A stretch of 59,934 bases of DNA from an uncultured bacterium (GCA_902791985.1 CADAYD010000006.1:1-59934); one strand, 5' to 3'. Counted from the stretch's first letter, positions 44,947 through 54,239 are shown. The notes: generated by a model not told the origin, from the sequence alone. Numbers and translations: made by a program.

Positions 44947-46077
44947 ATGGATGAACTTGAAATAAAAAAAGTTATCGGACTTATGTCAGGGACCTCCTGT
45001 GACAGCATTGATGCAGGATTGTGCGAAGTCTATCCTGATATGTCTGTTAAACTGATTAAAGGTATAAATTACAAATATCCCCCGCACATAAAAGAAAAAA
45101 TATTTCAAATTTTTAGAGGCGAAGCAACTGTTTCTGATATCTGCAAGATGAATTTTGCAATCGGAGAATGTTTTGCCAATGCCGCAAAAATTTTGATTGA
45201 AGAATTTGGGAAACCTGATTTTATTTCAAGTCACGGACAAACTGTTTTTCACTATCCTTTTGACGAAAAAATTGACGATATATCACTAAAAAGTACACTG
45301 CAAATTGGGGAAAGTTCTGTTATAGCACAAAAAACAGGATGCATGGTAATATCAAATTTCAGAGAAGCCGATATAGCGAATGGAGGTCAAGGCGCTCCCT
45401 TAGTATGCTTTGCCGATGAAAAATGGTTTCGGAGCAAAGATAAAAAAAATTACGTAATACAAAACATCGGTGGAATTTCAAATGTAACAGTTGTTTCTCA
45501 GGATTATGACACATTCGGATTTGATACCGGACTCGGTAATATTATGATAGACTATTGTGCAAACAAATATTTTTCACTCGCTTATGATAAAGACGGGGCA
45601 ATAGCCTCCGAGGGTGTTGTATCTGACAGTTGGCTGGAATGTTTGCTACAGGATGAATATTATTTTACTGAGCCTCCAAAATCTACAGGCAGAGAGTATT
45701 TTTCTCCTCTATATATTGAAAATGCACTTAAATACGCACCAAAAGACCCAAAGGATATTCTTGCAACAGTCACAGCGTTAACCGCAAAAACAATCGCTGA
45801 TGCTTATGAAAGATTTATTTATCCAAATGTAGGGATACATGAAGCTGTTATTTGCGGAGGTGGTGCATATAATAAAACCTTGATGAAATTTTTGAGAACA
45901 TATCTGCCTTCTTACATAGAATTAAAAACATGCGAAGATTATGGGATTTCAAATAATTTTAAGGAAGTGATGGCGTTTGCACTGTTAGGGTATTGCACCT
46001 ATTACGGAATACCAAACAATCTCCCTTGCGTTACAGGCGCAAAAAAACGAGTTGTGATGGGAAAGATAACTTATTAA
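44947..46077 (+). CDS. anmK: Anhydro-N-acetylmuramic acid kinase
   Basis: AnmK phosphorylates and opens 1,6-anhydro-N-acetylmuramic acid to MurNAc 6-phosphate in cell-wall recycling. The 376-residue protein has IGLMSGTSCDSIDAGL at the N-terminus (the nucleotide and sugar binding start), FISSHGQTVFHYP, NFREADIANGGQGAPLVCFAD and NIGGISNVTV, then FDTGLGN. All are standard for the family. Its ribosome binding site is inside a strong hairpin. No murQ or nagZ is adjacent, although nanE and a ROK kinase lie farther along. Confidence 0.95.
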   Translation: MDELEIKKVIGLMSGTSCDSIDAGLCEVYPDMSVKLIKGINYKYPPHIKEKIFQIFRGEATVSDICKMNFAIGECFANAAKILIEEFGKPDFISSHGQTVFHYPFDEKIDDISLKSTLQIGESSVIAQKTGCMVISNFREADIANGGQGAPLVCFADEKWFRSKDKKNYVIQNIGGISNVTVVSQDYDTFGFDTGLGNIMIDYCANKYFSLAYDKDGAIASEGVVSDSWLECLLQDEYYFTEPPKSTGREYFSPLYIENALKYAPKDPKDILATVTALTAKTIADAYERFIYPNVGIHEAVICGGGAYNKTLMKFLRTYLPSYIELKTCEDYGISNNFKEVMAFALLGYCTYYGIPNNLPCVTGAKKRVVMGKITY

Positions 46078-46194
46078 AAGGTAATAAGTTCGTATTGTCT
46101 TTCTTTATCCTCTTGTAACAAACCATACATAAAATAACAAAAATATATTTTTTCGTGTTATTATAAATGTAGTGGAAAATTAGGAATGTGTGTC

Positions 46195-47271
46195 ATGGCT
46201 AATTTGAAAAAAGAAAAAATAATTGGAATACCCCGCGCAATGTCGTTTTACAACAACTATCCGTTTTATTACGGATTTTTTAACGACTTGGGTATAAAAA
46301 TTGTTTTGTCTGACGTTACAACAAAACAAACAATGTCAGAAGGAGCAGGACTTGTTGTGACAGAAACCTGTTTACCCATAAAAGTTTACGTCGGACATAT
46401 TTTAAACCTCATCAGAAAAGGTGTGAAAAATATTCTGGTTCCGTCTTTGCAATCCATCGACACAAAAATTTATAACTGCTCAAAAATCAGAGGACTGCCA
46501 GACTTAATCAGAAACGTCATAAAAGAAGATTTTAATATGATAGAAGCAACACTGGATAAATCAGAAAAAAATCAAGGATTATATGAATTTTTGGCAGAAT
46601 GTGTTGCTCCATACGGAATAACAGACAAAAAACTAATTAAAAAAGCTTCAAAAGCCGGTTGGAGATGCTATAACAATTTTCATGTAATGACTAAATCCGG
46701 TATGACATATTCTAAAGCCTTGAGTTATGCACTTCAAGGGAAAGTTGTTATAGGAAATCAAACAAAAGAACATCCTATCTCTATCGCACTTGTCGGACAC
46801 GGTTATAATATATATGACGAACGCGTATGCATGAAAATTATTGATAAACTTGAAAAAATGGACACAATGGTATACACGTCGCTTCAATTATCTTCAGAAC
46901 AACTTGATGAAGGGATAGCAAGCCTCGGGAACGAAAAATACTGGGCTAACGAAGATGAGATGACCGGTACGGCAGGGCATTACTTAAAAGATAACAAAAT
47001 TGACGGAATCATAACTGTTACCGCATTTGGCTGCGGGCCAGATTCTTTAATGATTGAACGTATTACTAGAAAGGCAAAGCAATTTGGTAAACCACTTCTA
47101 AACCTTACCATTGACGAACAAACCGGAGAAGCAGGTTTCATAACCAGAATTGAAGCATTTGTAGATATGCTTTTCCGTAAAAAACGAGCATCTATTGTTA
47201 ACAACATTAATATAAATGAAGAAGAAAATCAGTATACACTTAACACCGATATTATTGAAATAAAGAATTAA
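46195..47271 (+). CDS. Stand-alone DUF2229-type protein (CoA-dehydratase activase-related)
   Basis: This protein of about 358 residues resembles the part of large 2-hydroxyacyl-CoA dehydratase activase-related proteins named DUF2229. It starts KKEKIIGIPRAMSFYNNYPFYYGFFNDLG and has VVTETCLPIKVYVGH and ILVPSLQ, then TAFGCGPDSLM and TIDEQTGEAGF (quoted in parts). Conserved cysteines may bind an iron-sulfur cluster. In many anaerobes this domain is fused to ATPase domains; here it stands alone. I start it at the ATG giving MANLKKEK, because AGGA is too close to the ATG nine bases earlier. No dehydratase subunit is nearby. Confidence 0.82.
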   Translation: MANLKKEKIIGIPRAMSFYNNYPFYYGFFNDLGIKIVLSDVTTKQTMSEGAGLVVTETCLPIKVYVGHILNLIRKGVKNILVPSLQSIDTKIYNCSKIRGLPDLIRNVIKEDFNMIEATLDKSEKNQGLYEFLAECVAPYGITDKKLIKKASKAGWRCYNNFHVMTKSGMTYSKALSYALQGKVVIGNQTKEHPISIALVGHGYNIYDERVCMKIIDKLEKMDTMVYTSLQLSSEQLDEGIASLGNEKYWANEDEMTGTAGHYLKDNKIDGIITVTAFGCGPDSLMIERITRKAKQFGKPLLNLTIDEQTGEAGFITRIEAFVDMLFRKKRASIVNNININEEENQYTLNTDIIEIKN

Positions 47272-47277
47272 AATTAT

Positions 47278-48207
47278 TTATTCTTCTATATTTATAAATT
47301 CATAATTTTGACCATTGTTGCTGTAATCAGTACCGTTATTAAGCACTTCAGTCGGTTTGGACTGGATTGAACGGTTTATTGTAGTCGAAAAATCAGCCAA
47401 ATTATTTATATTATAAAAATGCCCGCCCGTTGTAGCAGCAAGACAAGTCAAGGCTTTTGAATAAGACGAAACCAGTACGACATCAATATGAACATCGCTT
47501 CGTTTTGCCATCAAACGCTTTGCAAATTCGCACGGATTCCCTCCGCAATTTTCGCCTCCGTCAGTTATAAGTACAATCTTTTTCGGAGTTGTAGTATCCA
47601 TAGAAGCAAAATCCTGATAAACAGCCCTATCTAAAGCGTAAACCAACGGTGTAGCTCCCCCTACATCAACAGAATTCATACCGTTTATAATTGCATTTGC
47701 ATTCGCGCTGCGAATTTGAGTAACCTGCTTAGTTGCAGCACAAACACCACTTGAAGAACCGATTGGACTTGCTTGTGTAACAACTTTAAACTTATTACCT
47801 TTTTTAACTATTTTCTTAACTTCTTGCAGTGACGCACCTAAAGACGGGTTATTACCGTAATTATCATGACCGAAAACCCTAAAACCAAGTTTTGTTGATG
47901 ATGGAATTTGAGCAACAATTGCACTCATAGAACGCTTGGCAACCTGAATCCAATTTGCCATACTGCCGGAATAATCCATAACAATTTCTACAATAGCACT
48001 GTCACCTTCATTTACAACACTCTGGTTGACATAAGAAGAAACATCATAATTATTAAAATAGTTTTGATTAATTACATTAGCCGGAGAAGATTGAATCGTT
48101 TTTGCAGGTGATTTTACAACTCCCGAAGTATTAACGGTATATTTTGCACCGTAAGCCACACAAGTACTCAAAACTAATAATGCCAATAATACAGATAATT
48201 TTTTCAT
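47278..48207 (-). CDS. Exported von Willebrand factor A-domain protein
   Basis: This 309-residue protein has a signal peptide (MKKLSVLLALLVLSTCVAYG) and a VWA domain. The metal-ion-dependent adhesion site is DYSGS at residues 78-82, with a later conserved VGGATPLVYALDRAV (Thr of the site) and VLITDGGENCGG with the Asp. Such domains bind proteins or metal in the periplasm or on the surface. The ATG has AGGAGA upstream. The gene is convergent with the DUF2229-type gene. It has no adjacent transporter or MoxR gene. Confidence 0.9.
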   Translation of the reverse strand: MKKLSVLLALLVLSTCVAYGAKYTVNTSGVVKSPAKTIQSSPANVINQNYFNNYDVSSYVNQSVVNEGDSAIVEIVMDYSGSMANWIQVAKRSMSAIVAQIPSSTKLGFRVFGHDNYGNNPSLGASLQEVKKIVKKGNKFKVVTQASPIGSSSGVCAATKQVTQIRSANANAIINGMNSVDVGGATPLVYALDRAVYQDFASMDTTTPKKIVLITDGGENCGGNPCEFAKRLMAKRSDVHIDVVLVSSYSKALTCLAATTGGHFYNINNLADFSTTINRSIQSKPTEVLNNGTDYSNNGQNYEFINIEE

Positions 48208-48411
48208 AACATATTTCTCCTATTGACGAAATAATATCACAAAATATTTATAATGTGCAATTTTTATAACCCATCTACATGCTATAACGAATATAATATA
48301 TAAATTGTTCATTAACATCATAAAATATTAAATACAATACTGCACATACAATAAAAACTCTGCTATCAATCCACATTTTCTAAACTGCTGCAAAAATTGC
48401 ACCTTAAAAAT

Positions 48412-48630
48412 TTAATCAATAGGTTTGAATAATTTGTAAACTTCTATTTCTAATGCATCTGCAATTAATAACATCCTTTTAAAACTGGGAGTCCTTTTAC
48501 CTCTCTCAATTTCCGACAAATAATCACTACTTATTCCAGTAATTTCACTAAGTTTATCTTGAGTAAAACCCCTTTGGTTACGGTAATATTTTAAGTTATT
48601 TTTAAATATTTCTATCGTGCTATTTGTCAT
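48412..48630 (-). CDS. XRE-family helix-turn-helix regulator
   Basis: This 72-residue protein consists of one Cro/C1-type DNA-binding domain: NNLKYYRNQRGFTQDKLSEITGISSDYLSEIERGKRTPSF (quoted in part) covers the helix-turn-helix. It has little room for a ligand or dimerisation domain. It is divergent from the HAD phosphatase gene, with 63 bases between the starts. An 11-bp inverted repeat, one arm within its own first codons, frames that interval and could be its operator. Confidence 0.9.
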   Translation of the reverse strand: MTNSTIEIFKNNLKYYRNQRGFTQDKLSEITGISSDYLSEIERGKRTPSFKRMLLIADALEIEVYKLFKPID

Positions 48631-48683
48631 ATTGACATTTTATTGATATAATAAAAATAATTTAACAGGCATATAGCACGATA
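48613..48683. promoter_or_regulatory. Inverted repeat framing a divergent promoter
   Basis: TATCGTGCTAT at 48613-48623 is the exact reverse complement of ATAGCACGATA at 48673-48683. One arm lies in codons 3-6 of the XRE gene and the other ends ten bases before the ATG of the HAD gene. The arms are 60 bases apart centre to centre. It is a candidate operator for the XRE protein. Confidence 0.55.
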
Positions 48684-48693
48684 AAAAGGCGAA

Positions 48694-49032
48694 ATGAAAA
48701 ATTACAAACGAACGATTTTAATCGATTTAGATGGAGTGTTAAACACATATACTGGCGATTTTGATGAAAAATACATCCCGCCGATAAAAGACGGAGCGTA
48801 TGATTTTCTTGAAAAATTAGCCGCAAAATTTGATATAAAAATTTTTACAACAAGAAACAAACTTTTAACAAGCAAATGGGTACTTGAAAACAGGATTGAC
48901 AAATTCGTTGGTGAGGTGACAAATATCAAAGAACCAGCATGGATGATAATTGACGACCGTTGCATAAACTTTCAAGGGAACTACGACAAAATATTTGACG
49001 AAATTAAAAACTTTAAGGTTTGGTACAAATAA
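48694..49032 (+). CDS. Small HAD-superfamily phosphatase-like protein
   Basis: This 112-residue protein has the HAD core: LIDLDGVLNTY near the N-terminus (nucleophile and acid Asp), KIFTTRNK (second motif) and MIIDDRCINF (acidic motif IV). The cap is minimal, so it is a C0-type HAD, perhaps a small-molecule phosphatase. It is divergent from the XRE regulator and probably controlled with it. It is shorter than most HAD enzymes but appears complete. The substrate is unknown. Confidence 0.82.
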   Translation: MKNYKRTILIDLDGVLNTYTGDFDEKYIPPIKDGAYDFLEKLAAKFDIKIFTTRNKLLTSKWVLENRIDKFVGEVTNIKEPAWMIIDDRCINFQGNYDKIFDEIKNFKVWYK

Positions 49033-49041
49033 CAAACAAAT

Positions 49042-50277
49042 CTACAACACAATTTGGGAAGCAAGGATTATTCTTTGGCTGTTCGGGGCATTATCGTTCT
49101 GACAGAATACATAATTAAGTATAAACCTTAATGCTTGACCTTTTACAAACCAATTTATCCCTGCGGTATATTCCCGTCTTGTATCACCTGATACACGTCT
49201 GTTTGGGTCAAATTGATCAATGCGACCGATTAACTGCAAATAAGGTTTGACCTTCCATCCTAAGGTATAGGCAAAACCTCCGGCTTGATTACTGCTCAAC
49301 CCTGCTCCCCCATTATAACCGTCTGCAATGGCAGCTTCAAAATTTGTCCATAGCCTTTTATGTTTATAACCGATAAAGGCGGTACCGACAGTATAATTGA
49401 AATCATTATGTCCGGCATTCAAACCTCCACCGAGTGTCAATTTGCCATATTTCCCATCATCGGAACCAAAAGGTTTTATGTTTAACCATCCTATAAAATC
49501 AACTCCCGGCATTCCGCTTGTCAAAGTTCTACCGGAAGAACCGACCGACAGACTGTAATCTACATAATTATAATCCCCAATAATTTTTACAGCCGTCGTT
49601 CTGAGATTCCCAAAATTTCTTGCAATCTGAGAGCGACCGACAAAAGGCAATGTATAGGCAGAACTCCCACCTTCCATACCTACTTGTCCTCTTGAACGTC
49701 CTAATAATATTTTATGGTTGGGAATTTTATTATAGGTAATAAACATATCAGACCAGATATTGTCTACATAACTTTTACCCTCCATAGGAAGCGGTAAAAT
49801 ACTAAAACGATAACTAATCATACCGTCTTTACTTTTCCCAAATACCCCAAACTCAGTTGTCAAATTATCGTGTTTTGTTGAATAGTTGTGAGGATTAAAT
49901 AATGCGGATATAGAGCCCCTGTGTGCACCAAAAGCCTCTATACTCCCACCATTTTTAAATTTGTGAGTAAGCTCATCTTTAAATAAATATGATGGAACAT
50001 CAGTTCTTGTTATCTGAGTTTTTAATATTTTATTTATAAAAGTTTGTTCTTCTGTTGTAGTTATTTGAGTGTCAGTTTTGGGAACATCGAGCAAAAATTC
50101 AACCGTATCAGAAACATTATCTTCTGAATATATATCGCTTTCAGATATGGCAATAGTAACCTCGTCTTGCTGCGGATTATCAAGAAGGTCCTGAATTTCA
50201 TACTCATTTTGTGCTGCTGCATAATTTGGGGTAAAAAATATTACGGCTAAAATCAATAATTCCAATAATTTCTTCAT
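49042..50277 (-). CDS. Exported porin-like beta-barrel protein
   Basis: This 411-residue protein has a signal peptide (MKKLLELLILAVIFFTPNYAAA). A low-complexity acidic stretch of about 80 residues follows, then a C-terminal two-thirds rich in alternating hydrophobic and polar residues and in aromatic and glycine turns (GGGLNAGHNDFNYTVGTAFIGYKHKRLWTNFEAAIADGYNGG, quoted only as composition). It ends in IILASQIVL. This fits an outer-membrane barrel. It would mean the cell has an outer membrane. No close family name is offered. It is convergent with the HAD gene. Confidence 0.75.
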   Translation of the reverse strand: MKKLLELLILAVIFFTPNYAAAQNEYEIQDLLDNPQQDEVTIAISESDIYSEDNVSDTVEFLLDVPKTDTQITTTEEQTFINKILKTQITRTDVPSYLFKDELTHKFKNGGSIEAFGAHRGSISALFNPHNYSTKHDNLTTEFGVFGKSKDGMISYRFSILPLPMEGKSYVDNIWSDMFITYNKIPNHKILLGRSRGQVGMEGGSSAYTLPFVGRSQIARNFGNLRTTAVKIIGDYNYVDYSLSVGSSGRTLTSGMPGVDFIGWLNIKPFGSDDGKYGKLTLGGGLNAGHNDFNYTVGTAFIGYKHKRLWTNFEAAIADGYNGGAGLSSNQAGGFAYTLGWKVKPYLQLIGRIDQFDPNRRVSGDTRREYTAGINWFVKGQALRFILNYVFCQNDNAPNSQRIILASQIVL

Positions 50278-50337
50278 TTCAAAATTATATCATGCAATAT
50301 TGTAGAATTTCTCATTTTTTTATTGTATATTTTTGCT

Positions 50338-51762
50338 ATGAAAAATAAAACAGAAATATCTAAAAAAACAAATATACATGCCCCGATAGTTGAAGCTTTG
50401 AAAGCAGCATATAACCATCCTACTTATCAATTCCATATCCCCGGGCATACAAAAGGCTTGGGAACTTTGGCTGATTTCAGAAATTTAGTCGGCAAAAAAG
50501 CGCTTCAAGTTGATACGACTGATGAATTTGATAATTTAGGAACTCTTACCCCTGCCACAGGTCCGATTAAAGAAGCCCAAGAACTGGCAGCTCAAGCCTT
50601 CGGTGCTGAGCGAACATTCTTCTTATTAAACGGCTCAACTATCGGCAATCTTGCGATTGCTATGGGACTCACAAAAAAGGGGCAAAAAGTTATTGTCAAC
50701 CGTAATTGCCACCGTTCAATTCTTACAGGTTTAATTATATCAGGTGCAGAGCCTTTGTGGGTTTTGCCGGAGAAATTTTCTCAGTGGGGATTGTGGGGAA
50801 ATGTTAAGGCTCAGGATATTGAAAAACTTTTAGACGAAAATGATGATGTATCTATGGTTTGGATTACAAATCCAACTTATGAAGGGGTTGTATCCGATAT
50901 AAAAGCAATCTCAGATATATGCAAAAAATACGATGTTCCGTTGATTGTTGACGAAGCACACGGTTGTTTGTGGAATTTCCATTCAAAACTACCTGAAACC
51001 TCGCTAAAACTTGGCGCTGACATTGTTGTTCATTCCCTCCACAAAACGGGAGGTAGTATGAGTCAATCTTCAATGCTGCATATCAGTAAAGATTCAAAAA
51101 TAAACGCAGACGATGTTGAACGTGCATTGATGCTTTTACATACAACAAGTCCGTCACTCATGCTGCTTGCAAGCCTTGATGCGTCAAGAGCAAATTTACA
51201 AAGCCCAAAAGGACAAAAACAAATCAACCGTGCAATATCTAATGCAAAATTTTTGCGTTCGGAAATTGATAAAATGGAGCACATTCATCAATTGAAATCA
51301 GATTTTGGATACAGAACAGATGTTACAAAAATATTTATTAAAGCCGACGGATTGTCAGGCAAGCGCTTAGAATCAATATTAGAAATTGATTTCGGGATAG
51401 AAGTAGAAAGCGCAAGCGATGAAGGATTGTTAATTTTAAGTAATATCGGCAATAAACGCTCAGATTTTGAATATCTCGCACAGTGCTTACATAAAATTGA
51501 CACTCACGATTACAAAGATATCTACTATATGGAAAACAAACGCCATATGCCAATGCTCGTTCCTATAATAAAAAAGAGCCTAAGAGAAGCTTATTTTTCA
51601 GAAAAAGAGATTGTACCAAAAGAGCAGGCTGTAGGGCGACTATCAGGGGAAGTTGTTGCAGAATGTCCTCCGGGGATTTCGATTTTACTGCCAGGAGAAC
51701 TAATAACCGAAGAACACCTGCCATATCTGACAGACTACAAAACTATTGAAGTTTTAAAATAA
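50338..51762 (+). CDS. Orn/Lys/Arg decarboxylase (short, Bacillus SpeA-like type)
   Basis: This is a PLP-dependent decarboxylase of about 474 residues of fold type I. It shows YQFHIPGHTKGLG near the start, then TFFLLNGSTIGNLAIAMGL, IVDEAHGCLWNFH and the PLP-lysine motif HSLHKTGGSMSQSSMLH. The C-terminal domain has CPPGISILLPGE, typical of this enzyme group. It lacks the wing domain of the long inducible decarboxylases. It decarboxylates arginine, lysine or ornithine to a polyamine precursor. The start is the ATG giving MKNKTEI; no clear ribosome binding site is seen. A terminator follows. Confidence 0.93.
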   Translation: MKNKTEISKKTNIHAPIVEALKAAYNHPTYQFHIPGHTKGLGTLADFRNLVGKKALQVDTTDEFDNLGTLTPATGPIKEAQELAAQAFGAERTFFLLNGSTIGNLAIAMGLTKKGQKVIVNRNCHRSILTGLIISGAEPLWVLPEKFSQWGLWGNVKAQDIEKLLDENDDVSMVWITNPTYEGVVSDIKAISDICKKYDVPLIVDEAHGCLWNFHSKLPETSLKLGADIVVHSLHKTGGSMSQSSMLHISKDSKINADDVERALMLLHTTSPSLMLLASLDASRANLQSPKGQKQINRAISNAKFLRSEIDKMEHIHQLKSDFGYRTDVTKIFIKADGLSGKRLESILEIDFGIEVESASDEGLLILSNIGNKRSDFEYLAQCLHKIDTHDYKDIYYMENKRHMPMLVPIIKKSLREAYFSEKEIVPKEQAVGRLSGEVVAECPPGISILLPGELITEEHLPYLTDYKTIEVLK

Positions 51763-51787
51763 AAGCCCCCGCAATGCGGAGGCTTTT
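51761..51787. terminator. Bidirectional terminator
   Basis: AAAAGCC-C-CCGC pairs with GCGG-A-GGCTTTT (loop AAT), with T runs on both strands. It serves the decarboxylase gene on plus and the ribbon-helix-helix gene on minus. The single mismatch becomes a G-U pair in the minus-strand RNA. Confidence 0.85.
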
Positions 51788-51817
51788 ATAATATGTTTCC
51801 CAAATTTCCTATTGATT

Positions 51818-52006
51818 TTAACCCAACAAACTTTCTAATAAATCTGCGTTCTTCAACGCGCCTGTAGATTCTTTAATCTTTTGTTTGTAAATGTAAGTTC
51901 TTAGGGCTTCCCTGATAAGTTCACTCCTTGAACGATTTTCGCCAGTTGCAACCTGATCGATGCGGTTCAAAAATTCCTCGGGCATTGAAATCAAAACTCT
52001 TGCCAT
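51818..52006 (-). CDS. Ribbon-helix-helix (CopG-type) DNA-binding protein
   Basis: This 62-residue protein begins ARVLISMPEEFLNRIDQVATGENRSRSELIREALRTYI (quoted only to show the beta strand and two helices of a ribbon-helix-helix domain). Such proteins are often antitoxins or repressors. No toxin gene is adjacent: the next gene upstream on this strand is the UbiA-type gene and the downstream one is convergent. It is a single-gene unit with its own terminator. Confidence 0.87.
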   Translation of the reverse strand: MARVLISMPEEFLNRIDQVATGENRSRSELIREALRTYIYKQKIKESTGALKNADLLESLLG

Positions 52007-52173
52007 ATATTCTCCTTTTCAATAATTTATTAATACTCTGTCCTATATATTAATAAACAATTTTGCCTCTAAAAAAGTGCTAAATTTTAAATAAAAAATA
52101 TATACTAATTTTTAAAAGCATTATTATAAGGGGCTTTCGGCGAGAAATTCAAATTAATATATCTTAACAATAA

Positions 52174-53139
52174 TTAAGAAATCATTAGTGCAAAACAAAT
52201 AGCGAGCATGAACCATGTCGAAATATTACGTGCAAACATAAACCGCAAGAAAAAAGATGCGTTTTGCGTATCCTTAACTTGTTCCCAATTTTCAAGCGGA
52301 TAATGCCATGGTTGGGCATAAGGTATAATCGTTTTATCTTCATTATACATTTTTAACAATTGGAAAAGTTCAAACACAAGGGGCATCGTTAAAAGGGATA
52401 ATAAATAAACATAATTACGTGTTTTTAAAGCAAGAAAAATTATAAAAACATAACCTGATATATAAAAAATTGACATAAATTTTAGTGCGTTTTTCTTTGT
52501 TTTCAAAAGGGTGCAAAGAGTTCGCTTAGCAGAACAAATATCCTCATCAAAATCCATGAGCATATGTGCATACAATACGGCATTTACAAACATCGCACAG
52601 GCTACAGACAGGAGCAATATATCAAATGAAAAGTGTTTTGTCATAACATAATAAACACCCTCGAACATTAATGGTCCATAAGCAAGTATAACCGCAACAT
52701 CTCCAAATCCTTCAGACGACAACTTTGAATAAAACAGAGCAATCGGCAAAACTGCTAATGCAAAAAGAATTACCCCCCAACCTGCAAGAAAAAACAAAAT
52801 TCCACCGCATAATGCTGCTGCTGAGAGCATAAAAATAATAACATTTCTTAAATCACGAATATTTGCCTGACCATTGCGTAAATATCGGCATTTAATCTCT
52901 TTTGAATTATTTAAAAATTCGTCATCACAGCAAAGCCTTTTATAATCAAAATAATCATCACTAAGATTAGTTGAAAGATGAACGAGTACAATACCTGCAA
53001 GCGCAATCAAACCACAAATTATATTACCGCCTTGCTTTGCACTATAACAAAAAGCAACAAGCCAGCTCAAAAACGTCATCGGAATCGAATACGGACGCGC
53101 ATTATTTATCCAAAATTTTATAGTACTAATGATATTCAT
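52174..53139 (-). CDS. UbiA-family prenyltransferase (MenA-like)
   Basis: This is an integral membrane prenyltransferase of 321 residues with about eight membrane segments. The first Asp motif is NLSDDYFDYK and the second is DFDEDICSAKRT, the two diphosphate/magnesium sites of UbiA enzymes. The layout resembles MenA, which prenylates dihydroxynaphthoate in menaquinone synthesis. Other UbiA enzymes, acting on lipids or sugars, cannot be excluded. It ends a minus-strand run with the small 73-residue gene and the ROK kinase. No other men genes are here. Confidence 0.85.
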   Translation of the reverse strand: MNIISTIKFWINNARPYSIPMTFLSWLVAFCYSAKQGGNIICGLIALAGIVLVHLSTNLSDDYFDYKRLCCDDEFLNNSKEIKCRYLRNGQANIRDLRNVIIFMLSAAALCGGILFFLAGWGVILFALAVLPIALFYSKLSSEGFGDVAVILAYGPLMFEGVYYVMTKHFSFDILLLSVACAMFVNAVLYAHMLMDFDEDICSAKRTLCTLLKTKKNALKFMSIFYISGYVFIIFLALKTRNYVYLLSLLTMPLVFELFQLLKMYNEDKTIIPYAQPWHYPLENWEQVKDTQNASFFLRFMFARNISTWFMLAICFALMIS

Positions 53140-53361
53140 TTATGTAAAAATATTTTTTATCGCTACAACTGTTTCATAACTTGCACCGGCTTCAAGCAGC
53201 TCCTCCGCACTCAAGCAAAACATAGTTATATAATGCTTTGCCTCTGAAATATCGGCATTTTCGAGATTTTTCACCGCCAGTACAATCGCATCATCACGGC
53301 TGATTTTGGGTAACAGATTATTTATCCCTTTTCGAAATATTCTTGCTTTAGATTTACCCAT
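53140..53361 (-). CDS. Small 73-residue protein of unknown function
   Basis: This 73-residue protein is basic at the start (MGKSKARIFRKGINNLLPK) and helical with alternating hydrophobics after that (AIVLAVKNLENADISEAKHYI, LSAEELLEAGASYETVVAIKN, split). It has no signal peptide. Its start overlaps the ROK kinase stop by one base and its stop immediately precedes the UbiA start, so it is tightly packed in the operon. I do not recognise a family. Confidence 0.65.
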   Translation of the reverse strand: MGKSKARIFRKGINNLLPKISRDDAIVLAVKNLENADISEAKHYITMFCLSAEELLEAGASYETVVAIKNIFT

Positions 53362-54239
53362 TATGCTGCTCCTTTTTCAAATGCTAAAAGCGCTGCGCCT
53401 ATCATACCGGAATAATTGCCCGCACTTGCTTTTTTTACCTTTATAGGGGTAGTTATTATTTGCTTGTTAGCCTCAGATTGAATTTTATCAATATCAACAA
53501 ACTCAGCAAGTGAGCCGGACAGAACAACGCAATCAGGATCAAAAATGTTACTCAGTCCTACTATGCCGTTTACTATATCATTTTGCCATTTATCAAAAAT
53601 TTCAATCATCAAACTGTCGTTGTTCTTAACACCATCAATAACATCATAAGTTGTAACTTGCAGATTATTTGAAATTTCTTCAGCTGTGAGCTTTAAACCT
53701 TTGCCTGATGCATATATTTCAAAACAGTCCCAATTCCCGCATGTGCATTTTCTGCGTTTATCGCAATACATCTTAAAATGCATCTCTCCTGCTGCACCAT
53801 TTTGACCTTTAAGAAGCTGATTATTAATTATTATCCCGCCTCCGACACCTGTTCCTAATGTAAGCATTACACTTACCTTTGCCCCTTTTGAAGCTCCGAT
53901 TTTATATTCTGCCCACGCAGCACAATTTGCATCATTTTCAACAAAAACCGGTTTTGAAGATAGTTCTTTAAACGGCATATCCGGATACCCCTGAGCAATA
54001 TTACCGGTTGAACCTAAAATGTGGTCATTTTCGTTGTTAACCGCACCACAGGTGGAAAATGCAATTACATCAACATCTGCTTCGTATTTTTTTATTATTG
54101 ATTCAAACAAAGATTTTATTTGGTCAAACGTTTTTGGGGTTGAAAATTTTTCGATTTCCGATGCTATTTTCCCGTTTTCATCAATAATTGCACTGTATAT
54201 TTTTGTCCCGCCGACATCTATTCCGAGAGCATATTGCAT
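53361..54239 (-). CDS. ROK-family sugar kinase (NanK/glucokinase type)
   Basis: This 292-residue sugar kinase has the ROK signature: DVGGTKIYSAIID at the N-terminus (phosphate-binding loop), VENDANCAAWAEYKIG, LTLGTGVGGGIIIN and the zinc motif CTCGNWDCFE. It phosphorylates a sugar such as glucose or N-acetylmannosamine. With nanE upstream, N-acetylmannosamine is a plausible substrate. AAGGAAGAAG precedes the ATG. A 58-codon ORF overlaps its start. Confidence 0.92.
   Translation of the reverse strand: MQYALGIDVGGTKIYSAIIDENGKIASEIEKFSTPKTFDQIKSLFESIIKKYEADVDVIAFSTCGAVNNENDHILGSTGNIAQGYPDMPFKELSSKPVFVENDANCAAWAEYKIGASKGAKVSVMLTLGTGVGGGIIINNQLLKGQNGAAGEMHFKMYCDKRRKCTCGNWDCFEIYASGKGLKLTAEEISNNLQVTTYDVIDGVKNNDSLMIEIFDKWQNDIVNGIVGLSNIFDPDCVVLSGSLAEFVDIDKIQSEANKQIITTPIKVKKASAGNYSGMIGAALLAFEKGAA

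Noticed and set aside
48275-48376. 33-codon hydrophobic ORF on the minus strand between the VWA and XRE genes
   Set aside because: It has no ribosome binding site and its composition is what AT-rich non-coding DNA would give by chance.
51818-52006. Ribbon-helix-helix protein as part of a toxin-antitoxin pair
   Set aside because: No toxin-like ORF is adjacent on either strand, and the gene is a single unit with its own terminator.
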